From Bacteroidota bacterium (GTDB taxonomy: Bacteria; Bacteroidota; Bacteroidia; Bacteroidales; SZUA-534): a DNA stretch of 20,190 bases. The notes under the pieces were generated by a model. That model was not told the DNA's origin, searched no databases, and was given only the letters and a program-made list of their open reading frames with translations. Shown piece by piece: positions 1 through 7,335 of this stretch. The stretch lies in contig JAIFNJ010000015.1 of the NCBI GenBank assembly GCA_020047835.1, forward strand, positions 1 through 20,190. Reading direction: 5' to 3'. A program made the position numbers and the translations under genes. How positions within the stretch are numbered: position 1 is the stretch's first letter; each line of letters begins with the position of its first letter.

Positions 1-1261
1 CGGCAATATTTTTAGCTTTAACCTGAATGGTATTTTTACCTTCGTTCAGCACGATACTTTCCTCATAATTAAAATCACCTTTATCGCCGGTATTCATCAT
101 TAGCTCCGAACGATCTTTGGAAGCAAACAAGGTTCCATTAACCATTAATTCAATGGTTCGCAAGCTTGATTCGGATTTAATCAGGGTCGATACTTTTATG
201 GTAGCTGAATTGGCCGTTGATCCTGATTTTGGAGAAACCAATTGTATGGTAGGCACCATTCCCGAAGCTGACGAAGCTTTTTGAGCCATGAGCTTCTCCA
301 TTGGTTTAATAGAAAGGCTGCGAACATTCCATATTTCCAGCACATTGGAGTATAATGCTGCGGCTCCAAAGGTGGTACCATTTGGGTTAAATCCAATGGA
401 AAGTATGAAATAAGGTTGTTCTTCCGATTGAAACACCATTTTGCCAGTCTTAATATCGGTAAGTATCAAAATGTTATCGTGACCCCCACTTAATAAATAA
501 TTTCCATCGGGACTAAAACATACAGCCTGAACCCATTTTCGGTGTCCAAGAAAAGTGTTAAGTAGGGCCCCACTGTAAGCATCCCATACATGAATTTGCC
601 GGTCGTCGCCTCCTGAAGCAATCATGCTTCCATCGGGGCTAAAAGCTACACTTCGTATCCAACTGCTATGAGCTGGGATGCTCAATTGGATGGTGGTTGC
701 TTTAACATCCCAAATTTTTATACTACCATCGGCACATCCTGAAATTAAACGGCTTCCATCAGGCGAATAATCGATAGAGGTAACATCTTTTTTATTTCCG
801 GTTAATAATGCAACCAACAGCCCTGAATTGGAATCCCAAATTTTTATTTCCTTATCCAAACTAGCCGATGCAATGGTTTTATCATCAGGGCTAAAGGATA
901 TGTCCATAACCTGCTGGTCATGTGCTTTAATAACTACTAAAATTTGCTTGGTAGCAAAATCCCAGATGGTAATTTTGTTGTCTTTTCCGCCAGCGGCAAC
1001 CATTTTCCCGTTATGCGAAAAGCATAATGCCAATGGAAGATCTTTTAATCCGGTAAGACGCGCCACTTCATCGTAAGATCCTGTTTTGTTTATAATTATC
1101 TCTTTTTTGTCGCCAGCTGAAGCCACAAAATTGCCATCAAAGCTATACGCCATGCAGTAAATTAATTGGCCTTTGGTTTCTAGTTTTTTTTCAGATTGTA
1201 TTTGTGCCAATGCAGTAACTATTGGTAGTACTATCAATAAGGCAAGTAGCAGCTTTTTCAT
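1..1261 (-). CDS. Secreted WD40-repeat protein, 3' end outside window (possible caspase-family protein)
   Basis: This gene is partial: it runs off the left edge with 420 codons visible and no stop. It starts at the ATG at 1261 with a signal peptide (MKKLLLALLIVLPIVTALAQ), so the product is probably exported to the periplasm or cell surface. Residues about 28-315 hold seven WD40 blades with repeated FSPDG-type turns and IW-D ends (for example IKIWD, IHVWD), enough for one complete beta-propeller. From about residue 338 a different beta-rich segment begins (IQLVSPKSGS, then ELMVNGTLF and EGKNTIQVKAKN), resembling the Ig-like linker seen in Bacteroidota WD40 proteins that end in a caspase-like (peptidase C14) domain. 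The caspase part is inference, because that region is outside the window. The gene lies 46 bp downstream of the beta-barrel gene on the same strand, so the two may be co-transcribed. Confidence 0.85.
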   Translation of the reverse strand, partial: MKKLLLALLIVLPIVTALAQIQSEKKLETKGQLIYCMAYSFDGNFVASAGDKKEIIINKTGSYDEVARLTGLKDLPLALCFSHNGKMVAAGGKDNKITIWDFATKQILVVIKAHDQQVMDISFSPDDKTIASASLDKEIKIWDSNSGLLVALLTGNKKDVTSIDYSPDGSRLISGCADGSIKIWDVKATTIQLSIPAHSSWIRSVAFSPDGSMIASGGDDRQIHVWDAYSGALLNTFLGHRKWVQAVCFSPDGNYLLSGGHDNILILTDIKTGKMVFQSEEQPYFILSIGFNPNGTTFGAAALYSNVLEIWNVRSLSIKPMEKLMAQKASSASGMVPTIQLVSPKSGSTANSATIKVSTLIKSESSLRTIELMVNGTLFASKDRSELMMNTGDKGDFNYEESIVLNEGKNTIQVKAKNIA

Positions 1262-1307
1262 TTTAATAGAGTTTTAATTAGATTGGTAAAATAATACAAT
1301 TCCACCT

Positions 1308-1904
1308 TTATATTGTTTTTGATTTAATCATATTTAGGCGAATACCAATTTGGGAATAAAGATTTAATCTATCGTCCGAATAAGTGTAATATGGACCGGT
1401 TTGTGCAAATAACGATAGATTTTCATTGAGTTTAAAGTCCAACCCAAATCCTCCTAAACCCCCTAACGTACTAGCAAAGTTACTGCCTCCTCGGATTTCA
1501 CCATCGTTATAATAATATATCTCTGACCAAATGAAATTTATGTTTCCCTCGGCAAATAAATAGGGATTCAATCGTTTGGCAGGTAATAAATTCAATTTTG
1601 CTCCAAAGCCAAATGCCATATTGTCTAAGTATGCTTCCTCATTAGAACTAGAGCCGAACAAGTAATAAAACCGGGCATCTCCATAAAGTGAAAAAGTACG
1701 ATTTAAATTAAACATAATTCCCCCATCTATTCCAAAGCCTAATCCAAAATCACTGAATTCCTCTACCATATCAGGGTAAATTATAGCACCGGAAGCATTA
1801 ACGGTGAGTTTTTGCTCAAATTGACCAAACGATGGGGTGCTTACTATTGCTATCAAAGCCAAACAAAGAGTGGCTTTCCCAAATTTTTTCAAAAATGAAT
1901 TCAT
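1308..1904 (-). CDS. Outer-membrane beta-barrel protein (OmpA/porin-like)
   Basis: A 198-residue protein with a clear signal peptide (about residues 1-28, ending SFGQ). The mature part consists of alternating amphipathic beta-strands rich in Gly, Phe, Tyr and Asn (GFGIDGGIMFNLN, FGFGAKLNLL, GLDFKLNENLSLFAQTG), the pattern of a small 8-stranded outer-membrane barrel of the outer-membrane-beta-barrel (OMP_b-brl) type. It ends in a strand (SQIGIRLNMI) followed by a short basic tail rather than the usual terminal aromatic residue. No periplasmic peptidoglycan-binding domain follows, so it is not full-length OmpA. It is the first gene of a possible two-gene unit with the downstream WD40 gene. Specific function is unknown. 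Confidence 0.75.
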   Translation of the reverse strand: MNSFLKKFGKATLCLALIAIVSTPSFGQFEQKLTVNASGAIIYPDMVEEFSDFGLGFGIDGGIMFNLNRTFSLYGDARFYYLFGSSSNEEAYLDNMAFGFGAKLNLLPAKRLNPYLFAEGNINFIWSEIYYYNDGEIRGGSNFASTLGGLGGFGLDFKLNENLSLFAQTGPYYTYSDDRLNLYSQIGIRLNMIKSKTI

Positions 1905-2150
1905 AATAGGTTACTTTTAGGGTTATCAATGAGCTAATTTACAAATAAACTAGTAATTGATTGCATTCGGGTTGTGCATTTTATTCTTTATAACCCAAAA
2001 TCTGCAACAAAATATTTTTTTTGTAGTTTCGTCTATGAAAGTAACAGCTTTTTAAGAGACGAATTTATCCAAAAAGCAGATTTTATAGTCCTGAAATGGG
2101 TTGACAAAAAAAACAATAAAGTTAACCTCCTATTCAGCTCTAAAAATTAC

Positions 2151-2158
2151 TATACTTG
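2151..2158 (+). promoter_or_regulatory. Possible -7 box for the glycosyltransferase operon
   Basis: TATACTTG matches the Bacteroidota TAnnTTTG box with one mismatch. It would give a leader of about 18 nt before the GTG start at 2182. I see no good -33 TTG at the usual spacing, so this is weak. Confidence 0.3.
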
Positions 2159-2181
2159 CAAATTAATTTAAATCTTATTTT

Positions 2182-3318
2182 GTGAGAGAGCTATTCACAT
2201 CAATAACTACCCATCAACTTGTTGTATTTGTAGTATTTGCATCAGCCACCTTAGTGCAATTATTTTATTATTTGGTTTTATACATTCGTGTTCCATTTTG
2301 GAAGCGAAGAGAAATAAACCCAAACCATGAACCCATTTCAGTAATTATATGCGCCAGGAATGAATTTGAAAACCTTGGAAAACACTTACCAAGTATCTTA
2401 ACTCAAGATTTTCCTGAATTTGAAGTAGTGGTGGTAAACCATTGCTCCGAGGATGATACTGAGATGTTGCTAGCTGAAATGAAATTAAAATACAAAAACT
2501 TAAAATCAACATTTATTGCGCCCAATCAAAAATTTGGGCAAGGGAAAAAATTAGCCCTTACTATTGGCATGAAAGCCGCTACATACAACCGGTTGGTTTT
2601 TACTGATGCCGATTGCTTTCCGGTTTCAGACCAATGGCTTATGGAAATGAGCAAATCATATACCCCAAACAAACAAGTAGTTTTAGGGTATGGTGGATTC
2701 CTTAAAGAAAAAAGCATCGTCAATACTTTCATCCAATTTGATACGCTTTTTATTGCCATGCAGTATCTAGGTTTTGCTTTAGCAGGCCGACCATATATGG
2801 GAGTTGGCCGAAATTTATCGTATTTAAAAACCCTATTCTTTTCAGGAAAGGGATTCTCGGGCCATTACTCCATACTTTCTGGCGATGATGATTTATTTAT
2901 TAATGAAAATGCCATTAAAGCAAATACCGCAGTATGTATAAGCAAAGAAAGCATCACCCGATCCATACCTCAACCCAATTTTGAGCAATGGGCTAAACAA
3001 AAAAAGAGACATCTTACTACAGCCACTTATTATAAAACCAGCGATAAACTGCTAATTGGTTTTGAAAACAGTTCACGTTTTCTTTTTTATGTTGGCTTTG
3101 TTTATCTTTTGTTTTTAAATTGGCAACCCCTTTTAATTTTGGGAATCTTCAGCTTCAGGCTGCTGACTCAACTTGTAATTATTAAATTAACCATGAACAA
3201 ATTCAATGAAAAAGGGTTTTGGTTACTAACTCCATTGTTTGATATTATTTTGCCAATAATTCATATAATTTTCATAATTTCAAACAAATTAAATTATCGT
3301 AAGAATAAATGGAAATAA
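2182..3318 (+). CDS. Membrane-anchored family 2 glycosyltransferase
   Basis: A 378-residue processive-type GT2 enzyme. An N-terminal transmembrane helix (about 12-36) is followed by the GT-A catalytic domain from residue 51 (PISVIICARNE). The DxD nucleotide-sugar/metal motif is TDAD at 141-144, the catalytic acidic motif is GDDDLF at 234-239, and QWAKQKKRHL at 269-278 matches the QxxRW-like product-binding motif. Two or three C-terminal membrane segments (about 297-335 and 347-367) complete the usual topology of a membrane GT that uses UDP- or GDP-sugars on the cytoplasmic face to build a polysaccharide or glycolipid. The donor and acceptor cannot be told from sequence. The start is GTG at 2182; no in-frame ATG precedes the membrane helix. 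Its last 10 bases overlap the sigma-factor gene. Confidence 0.85.
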   Translation: MRELFTSITTHQLVVFVVFASATLVQLFYYLVLYIRVPFWKRREINPNHEPISVIICARNEFENLGKHLPSILTQDFPEFEVVVVNHCSEDDTEMLLAEMKLKYKNLKSTFIAPNQKFGQGKKLALTIGMKAATYNRLVFTDADCFPVSDQWLMEMSKSYTPNKQVVLGYGGFLKEKSIVNTFIQFDTLFIAMQYLGFALAGRPYMGVGRNLSYLKTLFFSGKGFSGHYSILSGDDDLFINENAIKANTAVCISKESITRSIPQPNFEQWAKQKKRHLTTATYYKTSDKLLIGFENSSRFLFYVGFVYLLFLNWQPLLILGIFSFRLLTQLVIIKLTMNKFNEKGFWLLTPLFDIILPIIHIIFIISNKLNYRKNKWK

Positions 3319-3935
3319 ACCCGGGTTTTTCGGAAAAAGCTCAGAAAGATTTTGAATTAGTAATAGCTGCCCAGGACGGCAATCAGGCAGCTTTTTCTGA
3401 GCTGATGTCGCGTTACCGGGACGCCATCTATTTTATGATTCTTAAAATGATTAATAATAAAATTGATGCCGAAGATCTTACCATTGAAGCCTTTGGTAAA
3501 GCTTTCCGAAATATTGATCAATATTCTCCAAGTTTTGCATTCAGTACCTGGCTTTTTAAAATTGCATCCAACAATTGCATTGATTTTTTACGGAAGAAAA
3601 AAACAAGACAGATAAGTATTATTAGTAGTTCCAACGATTCCAATTCGAACTTTACTGATGGAATTAGCGAGGATTCCTCACTTTCCATCCAATCAGATTC
3701 AATGGATCCGGAAGAGGCATTAATTAACGATCAAAAAAAGTTATTGCTGCGCGAATTGGTGGATAACCTAAAACCCAGATATAGGCAATTGGTTGAGATG
3801 CGCTACTTTTTAGAGTATTCATACGAGGAGATTGCTGAAGAGCTGGATATTCCCATAGGAACGGTTAAGGCTCAACTTTTTAGGGCTCGCGAATTATTAT
3901 ATGGCATTTTAAGCAAAAAACACGGTACTATTTAA
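3309..3935 (+). CDS. ECF-type RNA polymerase sigma factor
   Basis: A 208-residue sigma-70 family factor of the extracytoplasmic-function class. Region 2 covers about residues 25-97 (LMSRYRDAIYFMILKM, then EDLTIEAFGKAFRNI and FSTWLFKIASNNCIDFLRKK). A Ser/Asp-rich linker follows (about 98-145). Region 4 with its helix-turn-helix is about 146-200 (RQLVEMRYFLEYSYEEIAEE and IPIGTVKAQLFRARELL). The linker is long for an ECF factor. The ATG at 3309 lies inside the end of the glycosyltransferase gene, which suggests coupled translation, and rsmG begins 10 bp after its stop. No anti-sigma factor lies nearby, so the usual partner-based control is not visible. The regulon is unknown. Confidence 0.9.
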   Translation: MEINPGFSEKAQKDFELVIAAQDGNQAAFSELMSRYRDAIYFMILKMINNKIDAEDLTIEAFGKAFRNIDQYSPSFAFSTWLFKIASNNCIDFLRKKKTRQISIISSSNDSNSNFTDGISEDSSLSIQSDSMDPEEALINDQKKLLLRELVDNLKPRYRQLVEMRYFLEYSYEEIAEELDIPIGTVKAQLFRARELLYGILSKKHGTI

Positions 3936-3945
3936 TTTCCTTTTC

Positions 3946-4572
3946 ATGCATCATATTTCAACCTATTTTCCCGATCTTTCCATGGAACAGAAAAGTGCTT
4001 TTGCAAAACTGGCACCATTGTACAAAGAATGGAACGAGAAAATAAATGTAGTTTCACGTAAAGACATTGATAATTTATATGTACATCATGTATTACATTC
4101 ACTTAGTATTGCAAAAATAATTCAGTTTGCCCCCGGAACAAAAGTATTAGATGTAGGCACAGGTGGAGGCTTTCCCGGAATTCCACTGGCAATTTTGTTT
4201 CCTCAGGTTTCTTTTCATTTAATTGATTCAATTGGTAAAAAAATTACCGTAGTAAATGAAATTAGTCATGCGTTGGGGTTGAAAAATATTATTGGAGAGC
4301 AAATTAGGGTAGAACAGGTCAAAACGCGCTACGACTTTGTGATAAGCCGGGCAGTTACCCGCTTTGATAAATTTGCAGCTATTGCTAAAAAAAACGTTAG
4401 TTCTAAACAAATCAATTCCCTTAAAAATGGAATCATCTACCTTAAAGGAGGTGATTTTACCGAAGAAATACAGAACTTTGAAAAACAAATTACCATTTAC
4501 CCTATTTCCAACTATTTTACCGAACCTTTTTTCGAAACAAAAAAAATTATTCATTTGCCAATCACAAATTAG
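3946..4572 (+). CDS. rsmG: 16S rRNA (guanine(527)-N7)-methyltransferase RsmG
   Basis: RsmG (GidB) methylates N7 of G527 in the 530 loop of 16S rRNA using S-adenosylmethionine; its loss is known to give low-level streptomycin resistance in other bacteria. The 208-residue length matches the family (E. coli about 207). Seen here: the N-terminal helical region with LYKEWNEKINVVSRKD (about 25-40), the SAM-binding motif VLDVGTGGGFPGIPLA (67-82), the acidic residue in HLIDSIGKK (91-99), and the SRAVTRFDKF segment (134-143). It is the third gene of the glycosyltransferase-sigma-rsmG unit, 10 bp after the sigma gene. Its stop lies only 8 bp from the stop of the convergent rhomboid gene. Confidence 0.95.
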   Translation: MHHISTYFPDLSMEQKSAFAKLAPLYKEWNEKINVVSRKDIDNLYVHHVLHSLSIAKIIQFAPGTKVLDVGTGGGFPGIPLAILFPQVSFHLIDSIGKKITVVNEISHALGLKNIIGEQIRVEQVKTRYDFVISRAVTRFDKFAAIAKKNVSSKQINSLKNGIIYLKGGDFTEEIQNFEKQITIYPISNYFTEPFFETKKIIHLPITN

Positions 4573-4580
4573 TAGGCTTA

Positions 4581-5249
4581 TTACTCCTTATTTTCAGTTG
4601 GTTGTTCCTCATCCTCTACGTAAAAGTATTCCATTTCATTGAATTGTCCCCAAGTAACCGAAACAGAGGAACCATCGGGTTCAGGTACAAAGTCAATCGG
4701 CTTTTTTCGATAATACCAAGCCAGCGAAATGCCTGATATGGCTCCAAATAAATGTCCTTCCCAGCTTATGTTTCCACCTTGCGGTACCATCCCCCAAACC
4801 ATGCTTCCGTAAAGCAACACCACAATCATCGATAAGGCCCCCAACCGTTTGTCTTTCCGGAAAACACCACTGAAGAAAATAAAAAAAGCCAATCCATACA
4901 CTAGACCACTGGCTCCGATATGAATGGTGGTGCGACCTCCAATCCATAAAAGCACTCCTGAAATGAACCAATTTATAAAAAATACCGGATAAGCCACCAA
5001 ACGGTAAAAATAGAAAAGTAGGGTCGCCAAAATAATAAATGATACGCTATTCGACAGTAAATGCGACCAACCTCCGTGTGCAAATGGCGAAAATAGTATC
5101 CCAATTAAACCGGAAATCTTACTGGGTGAGATTCCAATGGTTGACATATCCAAATCCAGAATCCAGAAAACAAGATAATTAACCCACATTACCAGTGAAA
5201 ATAATATGGGAAATACCAATGCATGCAATACTTTTCGTTTCTCGGTCAT
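4581..5249 (-). CDS. Rhomboid family intramembrane serine protease
   Basis: A six- or seven-helix membrane protein of 222 residues from the chosen start. The catalytic serine is in the GASG motif (H110-IGASGLVYG, Ser114), the catalytic histidine is H166 in EGHLFGAISG, and the HLLSN element (63-67) matches the family HxxxN motif on helix 2. Rhomboids cleave membrane-protein substrates within or near the bilayer. The C-terminal tail after about residue 183 is soluble and acidic (EDEEQPTENKE). I chose ATG 5249 (MTEKRKVLHALVFP) rather than an in-frame ATG at 5342: the extra 31 codons are occupied by the prfC terminator hairpin, and related proteins start in the same place, immediately before the first membrane helix. 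Substrate unknown. Confidence 0.88.
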   Translation of the reverse strand: MTEKRKVLHALVFPILFSLVMWVNYLVFWILDLDMSTIGISPSKISGLIGILFSPFAHGGWSHLLSNSVSFIILATLLFYFYRLVAYPVFFINWFISGVLLWIGGRTTIHIGASGLVYGLAFFIFFSGVFRKDKRLGALSMIVVLLYGSMVWGMVPQGGNISWEGHLFGAISGISLAWYYRKKPIDFVPEPDGSSVSVTWGQFNEMEYFYVEDEEQPTENKE

Positions 5250-5302
5250 AGGCTTGAAGATACAATAAAAAAGCCAATCAGGGGTAACCGACAATATGGC
5301 TG

Positions 5303-5341
5303 AAAAAAAATGCACATCAAAACGTGAACTTTCGATGTGCA
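5303..5341 (-). terminator. Rho-independent terminator after prfC
   Basis: On the minus strand, TGCACATCGAAA pairs with TTTTGATGTGCA (12 bp including one G-U) around the 7-nt loop GTTCACG, followed at once by eight U residues (A-run at 5303-5310 on the plus strand). The stem covers 5311-5341, starting 27 nt after the prfC stop. It separates prfC from the rhomboid gene. Confidence 0.85.
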
Positions 5342-5367
5342 ATCCATATTTTTTAATTTATGATTGG

Positions 5368-6945
5368 TTAGAACTCCGAAGTAAAGAAAAACTCCAAACC
5401 TTTGAATTTGGTCTGGGCCATTTGCAAATCATAAGGTGATTCGGCCAAGTAAACATCTCGGCCATGCTTATCAACCGCCAGTGATTTGAATTTACGTTTT
5501 TTAAAATCTTCCCATTCCGCTTTGTCATTCGGTTTTACCCAACAGGCTTTGAACATGGTAACCGGCTCGTACCGGCAAGTGGCATTGTATTCATGCAGCA
5601 ACCGGTATTCAATAACTTCAAACTGCAATTGTCCCACGCACCCGATTATTTTACGGCTGTTCATGGTAAGGGTAAATAGCTGTGCCACTCCTTCATCCAT
5701 CAACTGGTCCACTCCTTTGGCCAACTGTTTCGATTTCATTGGGTCGGCGTTTTCAATGTACTTGAACATTTCAGGCGAGAAGCTGGGCAATCCTTTAAAA
5801 TTCATTACCTCGCCTTCAGTAAGTGTATCGCCAATTTTAAAGTTTCCCGTATCGTGCAAACCAACAATATCGCCAGGGTAAGCTTCCTCAACAATTGATT
5901 TTTTGTCGGCCATAAATGCAGTTGGACTGGCAAATTTCAAATTACGATCCAAACGGACATGATGGTAGTTGGTATTGCGCTGGAATTTACCAGAACACAC
6001 TTTAACAAAGGCAATTCGATCGCGGTGGTTGGGATCCATGTTGGCATGTATCTTAAAAACAAAACCCGAGAATTTTTCTTCGAAAGGATCTACCATGCGC
6101 TCAATGGCAAAGGAAGGTTTTGGGTAGGGTGCAATTCTAATGAACGATTCCAGTAATTCCTTTACCCCAAAATTATATAAGGCACTGCCAAAAAAAACCG
6201 GAGCTATTTCAGCATTCAAATATTCGCTAATCTTGAATTCGGGATAAACCCCTTCTACCAATTCCAATTCTTCACGTAACTTGATGGCTTGGTCTTTAAG
6301 GGCTTTATCCAATTCCGGATCGTGAAGGTCTTTAAATTCGCGGGGTTTTTCGGCGGTGGTTTTGTCTTCACCGGCAAAATAATAGAATTTCTTATCAAAA
6401 ATATTGTAAACACCTTTTAGCCTTTTACCCATTCCCACAGGCCAGCTAAGCGGACGAACTTTTATTTTCAGCTGTTCCTCAATTTCATCGAGCAAATCAA
6501 AGGCTTCTTTTCCCTCGCGATCCACTTTATTAACAAAAACAATTACCGGAGTTTTGCGCATGCGACAAACCTGCATCAGCTTTTCCGTTTGGGCCTCAAC
6601 CCCTTTGGCGGCATCAACCACCACAATAACACTATCAACTGCCGTAAGGGTACGGAACGTGTCTTCGGCAAAGTCCTGGTGACCGGGAGTATCGAGGATG
6701 TTTATTTTATGATCGTCGTATTCAAAACCCATAACCGAAGTGGCTACCGAAATACCACGTTGCCGCTCTATTTCCATAAAGTCGGACGTAGCTGTTTTTT
6801 TTATTTTGTTCGATTTTACCGCTCCGGCAATATGAATGGCGCCGCCAAATAAAAGCAGCTTTTCGGTAAGCGTTGTTTTCCCCGCATCGGGGTGACTAAC
6901 AATGGCAAACGTTCTCCGCCTCTTAATTTCCTCTTTAAAACCCAT
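5368..6945 (-). CDS. prfC: Peptide chain release factor 3
   Basis: RF3 is the GTPase that recycles RF1 and RF2 from the ribosome after peptide release. The protein is 525 residues from the chosen start, close to E. coli RF3 (529). The G domain shows the P-loop SHPDAGKT (about 17-24), the switch region with [22 protein letters not shown], and the NKVDREG motif; the later domains follow the RF3 pattern through to the C-terminus ([17 protein letters not shown]). An in-frame ATG at 7035 would add 30 residues ([10 protein letters not shown]...) not found in the family and would lie upstream of the perfect promoter box at 6965-6972, so ATG 6945 ([11 protein letters not shown]) is the start. It is a single-gene unit with its own promoter and terminator. 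Confidence 0.96.
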   Translation of the reverse strand: MGFKEEIKRRRTFAIVSHPDAGKTTLTEKLLLFGGAIHIAGAVKSNKIKKTATSDFMEIERQRGISVATSVMGFEYDDHKINILDTPGHQDFAEDTFRTLTAVDSVIVVVDAAKGVEAQTEKLMQVCRMRKTPVIVFVNKVDREGKEAFDLLDEIEEQLKIKVRPLSWPVGMGKRLKGVYNIFDKKFYYFAGEDKTTAEKPREFKDLHDPELDKALKDQAIKLREELELVEGVYPEFKISEYLNAEIAPVFFGSALYNFGVKELLESFIRIAPYPKPSFAIERMVDPFEEKFSGFVFKIHANMDPNHRDRIAFVKVCSGKFQRNTNYHHVRLDRNLKFASPTAFMADKKSIVEEAYPGDIVGLHDTGNFKIGDTLTEGEVMNFKGLPSFSPEMFKYIENADPMKSKQLAKGVDQLMDEGVAQLFTLTMNSRKIIGCVGQLQFEVIEYRLLHEYNATCRYEPVTMFKACWVKPNDKAEWEDFKKRKFKSLAVDKHGRDVYLAESPYDLQMAQTKFKGLEFFFTSEF

Positions 6946-6964
6946 AGTTCTTAAATTTCGGGTG

Positions 6965-6972
6965 CAAAAGTA
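6965..6972 (-). promoter_or_regulatory. prfC promoter -7 box
   Basis: On the minus strand the sequence TACTTTTG is an exact match to the Bacteroidota -7 consensus TAnnTTTG, followed by CACCCG. It lies 20 bases upstream of the prfC ATG at 6945. A T-rich stretch about 20 nt further upstream could serve as a poor -33 element. Confidence 0.7.
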
Positions 6973-7212
6973 GCTATTTATTGGCGGTAAAAAAAGTTGG
7001 AATTGAAATAGTTTTAGGCAACCGTAAGCAACCAAATATTATCAAAATTGGGATAGAAATAATTACATAATACTCGTGTTCCAAAAATTAAAACCAATGT
7101 TAATATGGAGTAATTGAATTTTGATTGATTCAAATACTGTTTTACTATTGATAATGCAACAAAACCCTACAATGGAGCAATCAAAAACAATAAGAAGCCT
7201 TCCTATAAGATT

Positions 7213-7259
7213 AAATTTGAAATACTGAACAAATTTGAGAGATTTAGTATTTAAAGTTT
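7213..7259. repeat. Imperfect AT-rich inverted repeat upstream of the chorismatase-like gene
   Basis: AAATACT (7220-7226) is perfectly inverted as AGTATTT (7246-7252). Pairing continues outward past one mismatch (AAATTT at 7213-7218 against AAGTTT at 7254-7259, with one G-T), giving arms of about 14 bp around a 19-nt spacer. It lies about 75-125 bp before the ATG at 7336. It could be a regulator site, but AT-rich DNA forms such repeats by chance. Confidence 0.35.
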
Positions 7260-7289
7260 GATGATACAAACTATAAATCGATATTTTTA

Positions 7290-7297
7290 TAAATTTA
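7290..7297 (+). promoter_or_regulatory. Possible -7 box for the chorismatase-like gene
   Basis: TAAATTTA followed by C matches TAnnTTTG with one mismatch and would place transcription start near 7303, before the ATG at 7336 but after the alternative TTG/ATG at 7258/7261. No clear -33 element is present. Confidence 0.35.
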
Positions 7298-7335
7298 CGG
7301 CACAAATAAAAGTCAATATTTTTAAAAGCTCTATA

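Larger units (their letters stand above)
6973..7335. other. AT-rich intergenic region between prfC and the chorismatase-like gene
   Basis: Together with the prfC leader this is a 390-bp stretch without a convincing gene. An open frame on the minus strand (7063-7305) has no family resemblance and lacks a start context, and I treat it as chance. The stretch holds an imperfect AT-rich inverted repeat at 7213-7259 and a weak -7-like box (TAAATTTA, 7290-7297) for the plus-strand gene. No RNA gene was recognised. Confidence 0.6.

Noticed and set aside
1974..2171. Small plus-strand open frame before the glycosyltransferase (65 codons, GTG start)
   Set aside because: No family resemblance, no ribosome-binding context, Lys/Asn/Phe-rich composition expected of translated AT-rich intergenic DNA.
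6946..7035. 30-residue N-terminal extension of prfC
   Set aside because: Not part of the RF3 family and lies across the perfect promoter box at 6965-6972.
7063..7305. Minus-strand open frame of 80 codons between prfC and the chorismatase-like gene
   Set aside because: It spans the intergenic region and the start of the opposite gene's leader; no motif, and its composition resembles random AT-rich translation.
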